Assembly (NCBI RefSeq): GCF_964048965.1
Contig: NZ_OZ040189.1
Coordinates: 1,798,001 to 1,862,000, forward strand
From: Tenacibaculum sp. 190130A14a
GTDB lineage: Bacteria > Bacteroidota > Bacteroidia > Flavobacteriales > Flavobacteriaceae
Direction of reading: 5' to 3'
Length of the DNA stretch: 64,000 nucleotides
Within the stretch, counting starts at the first letter, position 1; the number at the start of each line of letters is the position of its first letter. Below are positions 6,982 through 15,639 of the stretch, one piece after another. The notes under the pieces were generated by a model that was not told where the DNA came from, searched no databases, and saw only the letters and a program-made list of their open reading frames with translations. Made by a program: the position numbers and the translations under genes.

Positions 6982-8010
6982 TTAATTATTATCAAACTCG
7001 TTAATCCATTTAGCTAAGACGTCTACCCATTCATCATTATCATTAATACAAGGTACGGTATAGAATTCATCACCACCCGCTTCTAAAAATTCATGTTTAC
7101 CTTCCATGGCAATTTCCTCTAGAGTTTCTAAACAATCAGAAACGAATGCAGGAGTTACGATAGCCAGTTTTTTGATACCATCCTTTTCTGCCTTGTTAAC
7201 AATGGTTCTGTCTGTATAAGGTTGTAACCAAGGATCTACACCTAAACGCGATTGGAAAGAGGTAGATACTTTGTTTTCATCTAAACCTAATTCAGCCATA
7301 ACATTCTTAGTAGTTTGATAACACTGATGTCTATAACAAAATTTATGAGCGTCTGAAGGGGTATTGCAACAAGCTAAATTACCAGCTTCTGGGTTACAAT
7401 GAGACTTGGTAATATCTGATTTTCGAATATGTCTCTCAGGTACTCCGTGATACGAGAATAATAGATGGTCGTAGTCTTTATCTTTCAAGTAATCTTTAAT
7501 ACTATTCGATAATGCTTTGATATATTCTGGTTGGTTGTAAAAAGCAGGAACATCGGTTATTTTCATATCTGAAAAATGCTTTTTACGCAATTCTTCTGCT
7601 AATACTAAGATAGTTTCCGTAGTTGCCATAGCAAATTGCGGGTATAATGGCACTAGTAAAACATCTTTAACGCCTTTATCATATAATTCCTGCAACCCGC
7701 TTTGTAAAGAAGGGTTTCCGTAACGCATGGCTAAGGCAACAGGTAATTCTGTTTTAGCTTGCACCTTGTTTTGTAGTCTTTCAGAAAGCACAATTAAAGG
7801 AGAACCTTCTTTCCACCAAATTTTTTGATAAGCTTCAGCAGATTTTTTAGGTCGTGTATTTAAAATAATTCCTCTAACAATAAAAGCTCTTAACCAATAT
7901 GGAACGTCGATAACACGCTCATCCATTAAAAACTGATCTAAGTACTTTTTTACATCTTTCGGATCTGTACTGTCTGGAGATCCTAAGTTTACTAATAAAA
8001 CTCCTTTCAT
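6982..8010 (-). CDS. hemH: Ferrochelatase
   Basis: 342 residues, standard for HemH, which inserts Fe2+ into protoporphyrin IX. Motifs: N-terminal GVLLVNLGSPDS, substrate-binding VPLYPQFA, the catalytic-histidine motif SYHGVPERHIRK, and the C-terminal PAFVSDCLETLEEIAMEG with the conserved glutamates. A cysteine-rich insert follows the active-site loop (C residues in NLACCNT, KFCYRHQC). It could hold a metal cluster or structural disulfide, but I cannot decide which. It is co-directional with trmH (39-nt gap) and hemJ. Confidence 0.97.
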   Translation of the reverse strand: MKGVLLVNLGSPDSTDPKDVKKYLDQFLMDERVIDVPYWLRAFIVRGIILNTRPKKSAEAYQKIWWKEGSPLIVLSERLQNKVQAKTELPVALAMRYGNPSLQSGLQELYDKGVKDVLLVPLYPQFAMATTETILVLAEELRKKHFSDMKITDVPAFYNQPEYIKALSNSIKDYLKDKDYDHLLFSYHGVPERHIRKSDITKSHCNPEAGNLACCNTPSDAHKFCYRHQCYQTTKNVMAELGLDENKVSTSFQSRLGVDPWLQPYTDRTIVNKAEKDGIKKLAIVTPAFVSDCLETLEEIAMEGKHEFLEAGGDEFYTVPCINDNDEWVDVLAKWINEFDNN

Positions 8011-8049
8011 ATTTCTAGTTTTGTTAATACGTATAACATAAACACATGT

Positions 8050-8580
8050 TTACGTTACATCGTTTGTAACAATAGTTTTGTTTCTCAATTGATTGGTTAC
8101 TTCGTATAATGCAATAGATAAACTATGAATAACATTCATACTTGAGTTTCTACCATACATAGGTATAGCTACAGTGGCATCTACAACATCTATATTTTCA
8201 ATTCCATGGCGTTCGCTTCCCAAAAGTAACACGATTTTTGAATGATTTTCAAAATTAAAATCTTGAATATTGATACTACTATCGGTAATTTCTATACCAA
8301 TAATAGTGTTTCCTTCTTCTTTTAACTGTTTGATAAGCGTCTCAAAATTGTCATAACTATCATGTGCAATTTGTTGAATGGTATTGCGAGCAGTTTTCTT
8401 TACAATTCTATTCGTAATGTTTGGAGAATTTTCGTGTAAATATATTTTTTGAACGCCAAAACTTTCAGCAATACGAAAACACATTCCTATGTTTTCAGGT
8501 GTACGAATGGCATCACAAACAATAGTGATAGGAAAAGTTGTTTGGGTATTTTCTATTTCGTCGTGGGTTAATTGCTTCAT
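8050..8580 (-). CDS. TrmH/SpoU family RNA methyltransferase
   Basis: 176 residues with the SPOUT knot motifs: motif 1 TPENIGMCFRIAESFG (about 28-43), motif 2 VLLLGSERHGI and motif 3 IPMYGRNSSMNVIHSLSIALYE. These bind S-adenosylmethionine and catalyse 2'-O-ribose methylation of tRNA or rRNA. There is no N-terminal RNA-binding extension, so it resembles the compact TrmH/TrmL type. Its start codon directly abuts the stop of the upstream araC-type gene, which indicates translational coupling. Confidence 0.9.
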   Translation of the reverse strand: MKQLTHDEIENTQTTFPITIVCDAIRTPENIGMCFRIAESFGVQKIYLHENSPNITNRIVKKTARNTIQQIAHDSYDNFETLIKQLKEEGNTIIGIEITDSSINIQDFNFENHSKIVLLLGSERHGIENIDVVDATVAIPMYGRNSSMNVIHSLSIALYEVTNQLRNKTIVTNDVT

Positions 8581-9468
8581 CTAATTACTTTGTAATGATA
8601 TGACGTATTGTTTTGGAGTAGTTCCGAACTTCTTTTTAAAAGCAGCAATAAAATGACTTGATGTGCTATAGCCAACTTGAAGTCCAACTTCATTTACATT
8701 TAATTGATTACTTTCAAGCAGTTTTCTAGCATGTTCCATCTTATAGTCAAATAAAAAGCTATATACAGTATCTCCGTAAATTTGTTTAAACCCCTCTTTT
8801 AACTTCTTTAAGTTTAAACCAACTTCATTTGCAAGCTCCTGTAGTGTTGGAGGCTCAGTCATTTGTGCTATGATAATGTCTTTCGCTTTTCTAATTTTTA
8901 AAACATCTCGTTCATCAACTAAAAAAGGACAATATTCGCCTTCATACATTTCATCTTTTTGAAAATACAGACTTAACAACTCGTAAATTTTACCTTTAAC
9001 GTATAGGTTCTTTAATGAGCTATTAATATTAGCATTAATTAACTGTTGAAGTACTACTAACTCTGTTGGTTTAATAGTGGCATCTTCATAATATTTTCTA
9101 TTGCGATTGTCTTCACTTAAAAAAGGGATAAAGGCAGCTTCATTAGAAAATAGTGAATGAAATTTTTTAATAGATATCACTAAAGATACTATTTGAGTTT
9201 TGGGTTGTAATTCTAAATTTATTGGTAGTTTTTGTTGAGGGTTGTACAATAAAATAGAATGTTTGTCTAATACGTCAAAAGTGTAGTTTCCGTTGTTAAA
9301 AAGGAAGGATGATTTACCTTTTATACAGAAATGTAATTGTATAAAAGTGTTGTCAATGTCTCGTTCAAAACGTTGAATTTCACCACTTTCGTTTTGAAAA
9401 TACAAAACGCGAAAACCATTTTCTAGGTCAATTTCTTCAAAAGTACTTCTAGCGATGTTTTTTGACAT
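8581..9468 (-). CDS. AraC family transcriptional regulator
   Basis: 295 residues. The N-terminal half is a cupin-like sensor (FIQLHFCIKGKSSFLFNNG) resembling PchR-type regulators of iron or siderophore genes. The C-terminal ~100 residues hold two helix-turn-helix motifs (TLQELANEVGLNLKKLKEGF; VNEVGLQVGYSTSSHFIAAFKKKFG followed by TPKQY). It heads the araC-trmH-hemH-hemJ cluster and diverges from hemA, so regulation of heme synthesis is a natural inference. Inverted repeats in the shared upstream region may be its operators. The ligand is not evident. Confidence 0.92.
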   Translation of the reverse strand: MSKNIARSTFEEIDLENGFRVLYFQNESGEIQRFERDIDNTFIQLHFCIKGKSSFLFNNGNYTFDVLDKHSILLYNPQQKLPINLELQPKTQIVSLVISIKKFHSLFSNEAAFIPFLSEDNRNRKYYEDATIKPTELVVLQQLINANINSSLKNLYVKGKIYELLSLYFQKDEMYEGEYCPFLVDERDVLKIRKAKDIIIAQMTEPPTLQELANEVGLNLKKLKEGFKQIYGDTVYSFLFDYKMEHARKLLESNQLNVNEVGLQVGYSTSSHFIAAFKKKFGTTPKQYVISLQSN

Positions 9469-9498
9469 AGATCAAAAAAAGTTTTTAATTCATTTTAT

Positions 9499-9528
9499 TT
9501 AGAATGATTATAAATAAAATCATTCTAA
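9499..9528. promoter_or_regulatory. Perfect 11-bp inverted repeat between araC and hemA
   Basis: TTAGAATGATT (9499-9509) and AATCATTCTAA (9518-9528) are exact reverse complements with an 8-nt spacer, 31 nt upstream of the araC start. The AATGATT/AATCATT halves recall Fur-type boxes. No gene ends here, so an operator is more likely than a terminator. Confidence 0.5.
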
Positions 9529-9606
9529 TTGCCTTATTTTACTGCAAATTTACACTTTTTTGTACGTTTTTTATTTAAATAACGACTAAAAAACGTGAAA
9601 CGACAT

Positions 9607-9620
9607 TAAAAGTACTTTTA
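9607..9620. promoter_or_regulatory. 14-bp palindrome upstream of hemA
   Basis: TAAAAGTACTTTTA is a perfect palindrome 28 nt upstream of the hemA -7 box (TATTTTTG, 9648-9655). It could be an activator or repressor site. Function is inferred from position only. Confidence 0.35.
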
Positions 9621-9647
9621 GCGATACTTTTTTTTGAGTAATCTTTA

Positions 9648-9655
9648 TATTTTTG
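9648..9655 (+). promoter_or_regulatory. -7 box of hemA
   Basis: TATTTTTG matches TAnnTTTG and lies 23 nt before the hemA ATG. No TTG is found at the usual distance, so the promoter may need an activator. Confidence 0.45.
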
Positions 9656-9678
9656 ACCGTTTTTAGGAAGTAGATTGA

Positions 9679-10947
9679 ATGCAAACAGAAAATAAATCAA
9701 CGAATTTTTACAATATAGGTGTTAGTTATGTAAAAGCAGATGCGCATACACGCGGAAAGTTTTCACTATCTAAAGAGAATCAATTAAACTTATTAGAAGA
9801 AGCTAAAGCTATAGGTTTAGGTGAAATATTTGTTTTATCTACCTGTAACAGAACTGAAATAACTGGTTTTGCTGAGCACCCTTTTCAAATCATCGGTTTG
9901 TTGTGTAAACATTCGAATGGTTCGGTAGAAGAATTCGCAAAAGTATCTTATGTAAACAAAAATCAAGAGGCTATTCAACACTTGTTTAGAATGGGAACTG
10001 GTTTAGATAGTCAGATTTTAGGTGACTATGAAATTGTAGGTCAGTTACGTCAGGCATTCAAACAAGCGAAAGAATTTGGTACTACCAATGGATATTTAGA
10101 ACGTTTGCTTAATTGCGTGATGCAGGCAAGTAAACGTGTGAAAAATGAAACAAAGTTAAGCTCAGGAACAACCTCTGTTTCATATGCCGCTGTTCAATAC
10201 ATCATCAAAAACTTACCAGATTATAACTCAAAAAACATTTTAGTATTCGGTTTAGGAAAAATGGGTAAGCATACTTGTTTAAACCTTGCTGAGTATACTA
10301 AGAATAAATCAGTATGTTTAATTAATAGGACCGAAGAAAAGGTTGATGCATTTGTAAAAGAAAACCCTGCGATTAGAAAAGCTAAGTACGAGAACTTAAA
10401 TAAAGAGATAGCCAATGCTGATGTACTAATTGTATCGACAGGAGCAGATGTACCTACAGTTGCAAAAGAACATATTTTAACCAATAAAGAGTTGTTGGTG
10501 TTAGATTTATCGATGCCAGCTAACGTATCTCATGATGTAAAGGAATTAGCCAATGTTACTTTGGTTAATGTAGATGAACTTTCAAAGATTACAGACGAGA
10601 CTTTGGCAGTACGCCAACAAGAAATTCCTGTTGCTGAAGGAATTATTGAAGAACACAAAGCAGAATTCAATGAATGGTTAAACCATAGACGATTTGTACC
10701 AGCTATTAATGCATTGAAACAATCGTTACTAACTATTCAAAAAGACGAAATAAACTTTCACAAGAAGAAAATTGAAAATTTTGATGAGATGCAAGCAGAA
10801 GTTATCACATCAAGATTTATTCAAAAAATTACTACACAATTTGTTAAGCATTTAAAAGACGAAAAAACTTCAGTTTCTCAAAGTATTGAAGTTATGTCTA
10901 AAGTGTTTGGAACAACGTTACAATCTATTAATGCAAAAGATAATTAG
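9679..10947 (+). CDS. hemA: Glutamyl-tRNA reductase
   Basis: 422 residues, full length. It reduces glutamyl-tRNA(Glu) to glutamate-1-semialdehyde with NADPH, the first and usually rate-setting step of C5 tetrapyrrole synthesis. The catalytic cysteine is C56 in STCNRTE. The substrate domain has GTGLDSQILGDYEI, the Rossmann domain has GLGKMGKHTCLNL, and a C-terminal helical dimerisation domain follows. It is the first gene of the plus-strand heme cluster and overlaps hemCD by 17 nt. The upstream intergenic region with two palindromes is shared with the araC regulator. Confidence 0.97.
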   Translation: MQTENKSTNFYNIGVSYVKADAHTRGKFSLSKENQLNLLEEAKAIGLGEIFVLSTCNRTEITGFAEHPFQIIGLLCKHSNGSVEEFAKVSYVNKNQEAIQHLFRMGTGLDSQILGDYEIVGQLRQAFKQAKEFGTTNGYLERLLNCVMQASKRVKNETKLSSGTTSVSYAAVQYIIKNLPDYNSKNILVFGLGKMGKHTCLNLAEYTKNKSVCLINRTEEKVDAFVKENPAIRKAKYENLNKEIANADVLIVSTGADVPTVAKEHILTNKELLVLDLSMPANVSHDVKELANVTLVNVDELSKITDETLAVRQQEIPVAEGIIEEHKAEFNEWLNHRRFVPAINALKQSLLTIQKDEINFHKKKIENFDEMQAEVITSRFIQKITTQFVKHLKDEKTSVSQSIEVMSKVFGTTLQSINAKDN

Positions 10948-12517
10948 AATAGGAACTCGTGAGAGCGAGTTGGCCTTATGGCAAGCCAATAAAGTACGTA
11001 AGGAACTTGAAGAGTTAGGCTACGCAACAGAAATCGTACCGATTAAATCTACTGGAGATATTATTTTAGATAAACCTTTATACGAATTAGGTATTACAGG
11101 AATATTTACTAAAAATTTAGACATAGCGATGTTAAATGGCGATATTGATATTGCTGTGCACTCTATGAAAGATGTTCCAACGGTGTTGCCAAAAGGAATT
11201 ATACAAGCTGCGGTTTTAAAAAGAGCTAATCATAACGATATCTTAGTTTTAAAAGATAATGAAGAGTTTATGGCACAGCCTAATGGTGTTATAGCCACAG
11301 GAAGTTTACGAAGAAAGGCACAATGGTTAAACCGTTATCCATCGCATAATGTTGAAGACTTAAGAGGGAATGTAAATACACGTTTAGAAAAGTTAGATGC
11401 AAATGAATGGAACGGAGCTATCTTTGCAGCAGCTGGATTAGAGCGTATTGGAAAAAGACCTAAAGGAGCTATCAACTTATCTTGGATGATTCCTGCTCCA
11501 GCACAAGGAGCCATTATGATTACGGCTTTAGAAGAGGATACGTATGCTATTGATGCTTGTGAACAAATTAACGATCGAGATACAAAGCTTTGTACAGATA
11601 TAGAACGCGAGTTTTTAAATCGTTTAGAAGGTGGATGTACTGCCCCTATTGGAGCTTTTGCTAGAATTGATGAAGTAGAAAAGAAAATTCACTTTAAGGG
11701 AGTATTATTAACTAGAGATGGAAGTAAGAAAATAGAAGTTCAGAAAACATCTAAAATAGGACCTCATAAGTATATTGCAAAAGATGCTGCAAACTACATA
11801 ATTGAAAGAGGAGGGAAGTTAATGATGATGGAAGATCAAGGAATAGAAAAAGAATTTTCTATCTATTCGACAAAAAAATTATCGGAAGCTCAAAAGAAAT
11901 TATTACCTACTTCTATGAAAGTGGAGGATAGTGATTTTATCAAAATTCGATTCAATAGAATTGCACCTAAGATTATAAAACAAGAAATAGAAAACGTAAT
12001 TCTTACCAGTAAAAATGGAGTAGAAGCTGTATTGAATAATTATCCAGCAGAAGAATTACAGTTCAAGAATATTTATTGTGTTGGAAGAAGAACCAAGAAA
12101 TTAATTGAGCAAAAAATTGGAAAGGTAGTAAAGTCAGAAAGAAACGCTCAGAAATTGGCAGCATACCTTTCAAAAGAAATTAAAGGGCAAGAAGTAACTT
12201 ATTTCTGTAGTGATTTACGTTTAGATACTTTACCAAAAGTATTAACAGAAAACGAAATTACAGTACATGAAGTAGAAGCCTATAAAACTATGTATAGCCC
12301 TGCTGAGGTAGATGTAAAAGTAGATGGAGTACTATTTTATAGTCCGTCAACTGTTGAAAGCTATATGCAGCAAAATTCAGCAGATAAAATAGCATTTTGT
12401 ATAGGAGAGAGTACAGCTAAAGAAGCTCGTAAGCATTTTGAAAATGTACAAGTAGCAAATGTACCTACTGTAGAGAATGTGATTGAAATGGTGAATTTAC
12501 ATTTTGTAAAAAAATAA
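10931..12517 (+). CDS. hemC: Fused porphobilinogen deaminase/uroporphyrinogen-III synthase (HemC-HemD)
   Basis: 528 residues from the ATG at 10931, which lies inside the end of hemA; a start 45 nt earlier would add residues not typical of HemC. Residues about 3-300 are Hem[26 protein letters not shown] and the dipyrromethane-cofactor cysteine C236 in [12 protein letters not shown]. Residues about 310-528 match a degenerate HemD ([47 protein letters not shown]). One polypeptide would thus make uroporphyrinogen III from porphobilinogen without releasing hydroxymethylbilane. HemD domains diverge strongly, so this half is slightly less certain. Confidence 0.93.
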   Translation: MQKIIRIGTRESELALWQANKVRKELEELGYATEIVPIKSTGDIILDKPLYELGITGIFTKNLDIAMLNGDIDIAVHSMKDVPTVLPKGIIQAAVLKRANHNDILVLKDNEEFMAQPNGVIATGSLRRKAQWLNRYPSHNVEDLRGNVNTRLEKLDANEWNGAIFAAAGLERIGKRPKGAINLSWMIPAPAQGAIMITALEEDTYAIDACEQINDRDTKLCTDIEREFLNRLEGGCTAPIGAFARIDEVEKKIHFKGVLLTRDGSKKIEVQKTSKIGPHKYIAKDAANYIIERGGKLMMMEDQGIEKEFSIYSTKKLSEAQKKLLPTSMKVEDSDFIKIRFNRIAPKIIKQEIENVILTSKNGVEAVLNNYPAEELQFKNIYCVGRRTKKLIEQKIGKVVKSERNAQKLAAYLSKEIKGQEVTYFCSDLRLDTLPKVLTENEITVHEVEAYKTMYSPAEVDVKVDGVLFYSPSTVESYMQQNSADKIAFCIGESTAKEARKHFENVQVANVPTVENVIEMVNLHFVKK

Positions 12518-12526
12518 AAATATATC

Positions 12527-12548
12527 ACCTCGAGTGCAGTCGAGAGGT
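12527..12548. repeat. Short palindromic repeat (REP-like) between hemCD and hemB
   Basis: A 22-nt element beginning ACCTCGAG and ending CGAGAGGT, with the inverted core CTCGA-GTGCAG-TCGAG. From memory, very similar 'CCTCGA...TCGAG' palindromes occur many times in flavobacterial genomes. It fills the only sizeable gap inside the hemA-hemE operon and may form an mRNA hairpin. It is followed by five T residues. Confidence 0.5.
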
Positions 12549-12564
12549 TTTTAAATCAAGTTAT

Positions 12565-13527
12565 ATGTTTAGAACACGTAGACTTAGAAAAACAGAAGGA
12601 ATCCGAAGATTGGTAAGAGAAAACCAATTATCGGTGAACGATTTTATATACCCATTGTTTGTTGAAGAAGGAGAAGGGATAGAAAAGGAAATTGTATCGA
12701 TGCCTGGAATCAAACGTTGGTCTTTAGATACTATTTCTAAAGAATTGGATGAAGTAGTTGCATTAAACATACCTGCAGTTATTTTATTTGGTATTCCAAC
12801 AGAAAAAGATGAAGTAGGAACAGAAACTTGGAATGATAACGGAATTATGCAACAAGCAGTTCGTTATATTAAAAAGAACTATCCGAGTTTATATGTAATA
12901 ACCGATGTATGTTTTTGTGAATATACGTCTCACGGACATTGTGGTGTATTGTGTGATAATGATGTGGATAATGATGCAACATTAATAAACTTAGCAAAGC
13001 AAGTAATTTCTCATGCAAAAGCAGGAGTAGATATGGTAGCTCCTTCAGGAATGATGGATGGAACCATAGCCATGATTCGTGAGAGCTTAGATCAAGCAGG
13101 CTATCCGAATTTACCAATTATGGGATATTCTGTAAAGTATGCTTCTGCATTTTATGGTCCGTTTAGAGATGCAGCAGATTCTGCACCAAGTTTTGGTGAT
13201 AGAAGAACTTATCAAATGGATCCGGCGAATAGAGATGAAGGTTTACGTGAAGCTACTTTTGATGATGAAGAAGGGGCAGATATTTTAATGGTAAAGCCAG
13301 CTTTGTCATATTTGGATATTATTAGAGACTTAAAAGAGAACTTTGATCGACCAATTGCGTGTTATAATGTAAGTGGTGAATATGCCATGGTAAAAGCGGC
13401 TGCGGAAAAAGGATGGATTGATGGGGAACGTGTAATGATGGAAAGTTTATTATCTATGAAAAGAGCAGGAGCCGATATTATCATCACTTATTTTGCTAAA
13501 GAGGCAGCGAGGATATTAAATAAATAG
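12565..13527 (+). CDS. hemB: Delta-aminolevulinic acid dehydratase (porphobilinogen synthase)
   Basis: 320 residues. It condenses two 5-aminolevulinate molecules to porphobilinogen. Schiff-base lysines are K191 ([11 protein letters not shown]) and K244 ([10 protein letters not shown]). The cysteine-rich [14 protein letters not shown] segment is the zinc-binding active-site type, and the DPANRDE motif is present. It lies 47 nt after hemCD, with the palindromic repeat between, and 3 nt before the zinc-ribbon gene. Confidence 0.97.
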   Translation: MFRTRRLRKTEGIRRLVRENQLSVNDFIYPLFVEEGEGIEKEIVSMPGIKRWSLDTISKELDEVVALNIPAVILFGIPTEKDEVGTETWNDNGIMQQAVRYIKKNYPSLYVITDVCFCEYTSHGHCGVLCDNDVDNDATLINLAKQVISHAKAGVDMVAPSGMMDGTIAMIRESLDQAGYPNLPIMGYSVKYASAFYGPFRDAADSAPSFGDRRTYQMDPANRDEGLREATFDDEEGADILMVKPALSYLDIIRDLKENFDRPIACYNVSGEYAMVKAAAEKGWIDGERVMMESLLSMKRAGADIIITYFAKEAARILNK

Positions 13528-13530
13528 TCT

Positions 13531-13869
13531 ATGAGATTATATACTCGTTGTAAATCATGTAAAAGTGAGTTTAAGATTAAGTCTAATGCTGAAACTAGAC
13601 CTGATTTACAAATGGAAAAAGGAGAAGAATTCAAAGTAAATTGCTTGAACTGTGGAAAAGTAGATAAAGTTCATGTTAACGATATTAGAGCTGAACAAAA
13701 TAATATTATAATTTTAATAGGTTTAGTATTTGGGATAATTACTACAATTGTTTTGTGGTATTATTTTGGAGCTATTGGAACTATTAGCGCTATTATACCT
13801 GTGTTATTTTGGCAAACAGAAATGAAATCTGTAAAGGCTTTTAATTCATATTTGATTAGAAGAAAATAA
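13531..13869 (+). CDS. Zinc-ribbon membrane protein, unknown function
   Basis: 112 residues. The N-terminal third has two CxxC pairs (CKSC about 7-10; CLNC about 38-41) forming a probable zinc ribbon, followed by two adjacent transmembrane helices (about 59-78 and 81-95) and a short basic tail. It is placed tightly between hemB (3 nt) and hemL (1 nt), so it is surely co-expressed with heme synthesis. It could be a redox or metal-sensing membrane factor, but nothing in the sequence proves a heme role. I do not recognise a named family. Confidence 0.8.
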   Translation: MRLYTRCKSCKSEFKIKSNAETRPDLQMEKGEEFKVNCLNCGKVDKVHVNDIRAEQNNIIILIGLVFGIITTIVLWYYFGAIGTISAIIPVLFWQTEMKSVKAFNSYLIRRK

Positions 13870-13870
13870 A

Positions 13871-15160
13871 ATGGAATTTAAAAAATCACAAGAATTATAT
13901 AACCAAGGATTGGTAAATTTAGTAGGAGCAGTAAACTCACCAGTGCGTGCATTTGCTTCTGTAGGAGGAAATCCTTTATTTATTAAAAAAGCCAAAGGGA
14001 GTAAAATTACCGACGTTGATGGTAATTCATATGTTGACTTAGTACTTTCATACGGACCGATGATTTTAGGACATCGTCATAAAAAAGTGCAAAAGGCAAT
14101 TACCAAAGCATTAAAGAATGGATATTCTTTTGGAGCTTCAACCAAAAATGAAATCAAATTAGCAAAAATTGTTTGTGATGCTTTTCCAGGAATGGATAAA
14201 GTTCGTTTTGTAAATTCGGGTACTGAGGCGGTTTTAAGTGGAATTCGTTTAGCTCGTGCATTTACCGGGAAAGATAAAATTATTAAATTCTCAGGTTGTT
14301 ACCATGGGCATCAAGATGCTTTATTAGTAGCAGCAGGGTCAGGATTGGCAACCTTAAGTTTACCTGGGTCTAAAGGAGTTCCGGAAGGAGCAGTAAAAAA
14401 TACCTTGATTGCAAACTACAATGACTTAGAAAGTGTAAAAGCACATTTTGATGCTCATGATGATATTGCAGGAGTTATTTTAGAACCAGTAGCTGGAAAT
14501 ATGGGAGTAGTAACTCCGCAAAATAACTTTTTAAAAGAATTAAAAGAGTATGTAAACTCGAAAGGGGCCTTATTAATCATTGATGAGGTAATGACAGGGT
14601 TTAGATCTAAATTCGGAGGAGCTCAAGAATTATTTGATGTAGAAGCAGACATTACTTGTTTAGGTAAAGTAATAGGAGGAGGATTTCCTGTAGGAGCATA
14701 TGGAGCTCGTAATGAAATTATGGAAATGGTAGCGCCGTTAGGAGGAATGTACCAAGCAGGAACATTATCAGGTAACCCAATAGCAATGGCTGGAGGTATT
14801 GCTACCTTAACAGAATTGAAAAAACAAAATCCATACGAGAAATTTAATGAGATTGCTCAAATAATTGAAGTATTTTTGTTAGAATCGGCTAAGAAATACG
14901 ACGTAGAAATTACTGTTAACAGATTTGGGTCAATGATTAATCCATTTTTTACCAATAAAACAGTAACGAATTTCACAGAAGCACAAACTTCTGATACTGA
15001 AAAGTTCGCAACGTTTTTCTGGGCAATGATGCATAACGGAGTGTTTTTACCACCATCGCAATTTGAAGCTTGGTTTTTATCATCGGCATTATCTGAAAAA
15101 GATATTCAAAAGATAGCTAAAGCAATTGATAAAGGGATGGAAGCTGTTTCAAAAATGTAA
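13871..15160 (+). CDS. hemL: Glutamate-1-semialdehyde 2,1-aminomutase
   Basis: 429 residues. A PLP enzyme converting glutamate-1-semialdehyde to 5-aminolevulinate, the second C5 step. The PLP lysine is K266 in CLGKVIGGGFP. Other motifs are NSGTEAVLSGIRLAR, CYHGHQDALL, IIDEVMTGFR and the substrate-gating GGMYQAGTLSGNP. It starts one nucleotide after the zinc-ribbon gene stop and ends 12 nt before the PrcB-like gene. Confidence 0.97.
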   Translation: MEFKKSQELYNQGLVNLVGAVNSPVRAFASVGGNPLFIKKAKGSKITDVDGNSYVDLVLSYGPMILGHRHKKVQKAITKALKNGYSFGASTKNEIKLAKIVCDAFPGMDKVRFVNSGTEAVLSGIRLARAFTGKDKIIKFSGCYHGHQDALLVAAGSGLATLSLPGSKGVPEGAVKNTLIANYNDLESVKAHFDAHDDIAGVILEPVAGNMGVVTPQNNFLKELKEYVNSKGALLIIDEVMTGFRSKFGGAQELFDVEADITCLGKVIGGGFPVGAYGARNEIMEMVAPLGGMYQAGTLSGNPIAMAGGIATLTELKKQNPYEKFNEIAQIIEVFLLESAKKYDVEITVNRFGSMINPFFTNKTVTNFTEAQTSDTEKFATFFWAMMHNGVFLPPSQFEAWFLSSALSEKDIQKIAKAIDKGMEAVSKM

Positions 15161-15172
15161 ATCCTATGTGTT

Positions 15173-15637
15173 ATGAAACTTATATTTAGTATCTTATGTA
15201 GTTTATTGTTAACTTCATGTCCAAATAAAAGTATGAGTGATACTCAAGAATCGAATGAAATAGTATCTTTATTTGAAGGAAGTTTGTTAGGAAGTGGAAA
15301 AGAAGGGTTTCAAAAAGAAAACCTAATTATTTCTTCTGAAAAACAATGGCAGGAGTTTTTAAATAAGATAGATAGCGTAAATAAAGTTTCTTCAGGATTT
15401 AAATCTGAAATAGATTTTAAAAGTTCTATTGTCTTAGTAACTATTGATAGTGTTAGGAACTCTGGAGGATTCGGAGTGAAGATGATAGCGCTAAAAGATG
15501 AAAACGAAAAGTTGGATGTTATTGTAAATTATACCGGGCCAAAACCAACTGATATGGTTACAATGGCAATAACACAACCTATAAACATTGTAAAAATTAA
15601 AAAAACGAACAAAGAGATCATCTTTGTAGAAAGATAA
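15173..15637 (+). CDS. PrcB C-terminal domain lipoprotein
   Basis: 154 residues with a lipoprotein signal (lipobox LTSC, cysteine 16). The mature part fits the PrcB_C family first known from the Treponema dentilisin complex: [36 protein letters not shown] and a final [15 protein letters not shown] strand set. Family members are small periplasmic or surface proteins that may bind or protect proteases. Here it is embedded between hemL and hemE with 2-12 nt gaps, so it is co-transcribed with heme genes. Its function there is unknown. Confidence 0.78.
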   Translation: MKLIFSILCSLLLTSCPNKSMSDTQESNEIVSLFEGSLLGSGKEGFQKENLIISSEKQWQEFLNKIDSVNKVSSGFKSEIDFKSSIVLVTIDSVRNSGGFGVKMIALKDENEKLDVIVNYTGPKPTDMVTMAITQPINIVKIKKTNKEIIFVER

Positions 15638-15639
15638 AT

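Noticed and set aside
9499..9528. Inverted repeat as a terminator
   Set aside because: No gene ends there; both flanking genes are divergent, so an operator is more likely.
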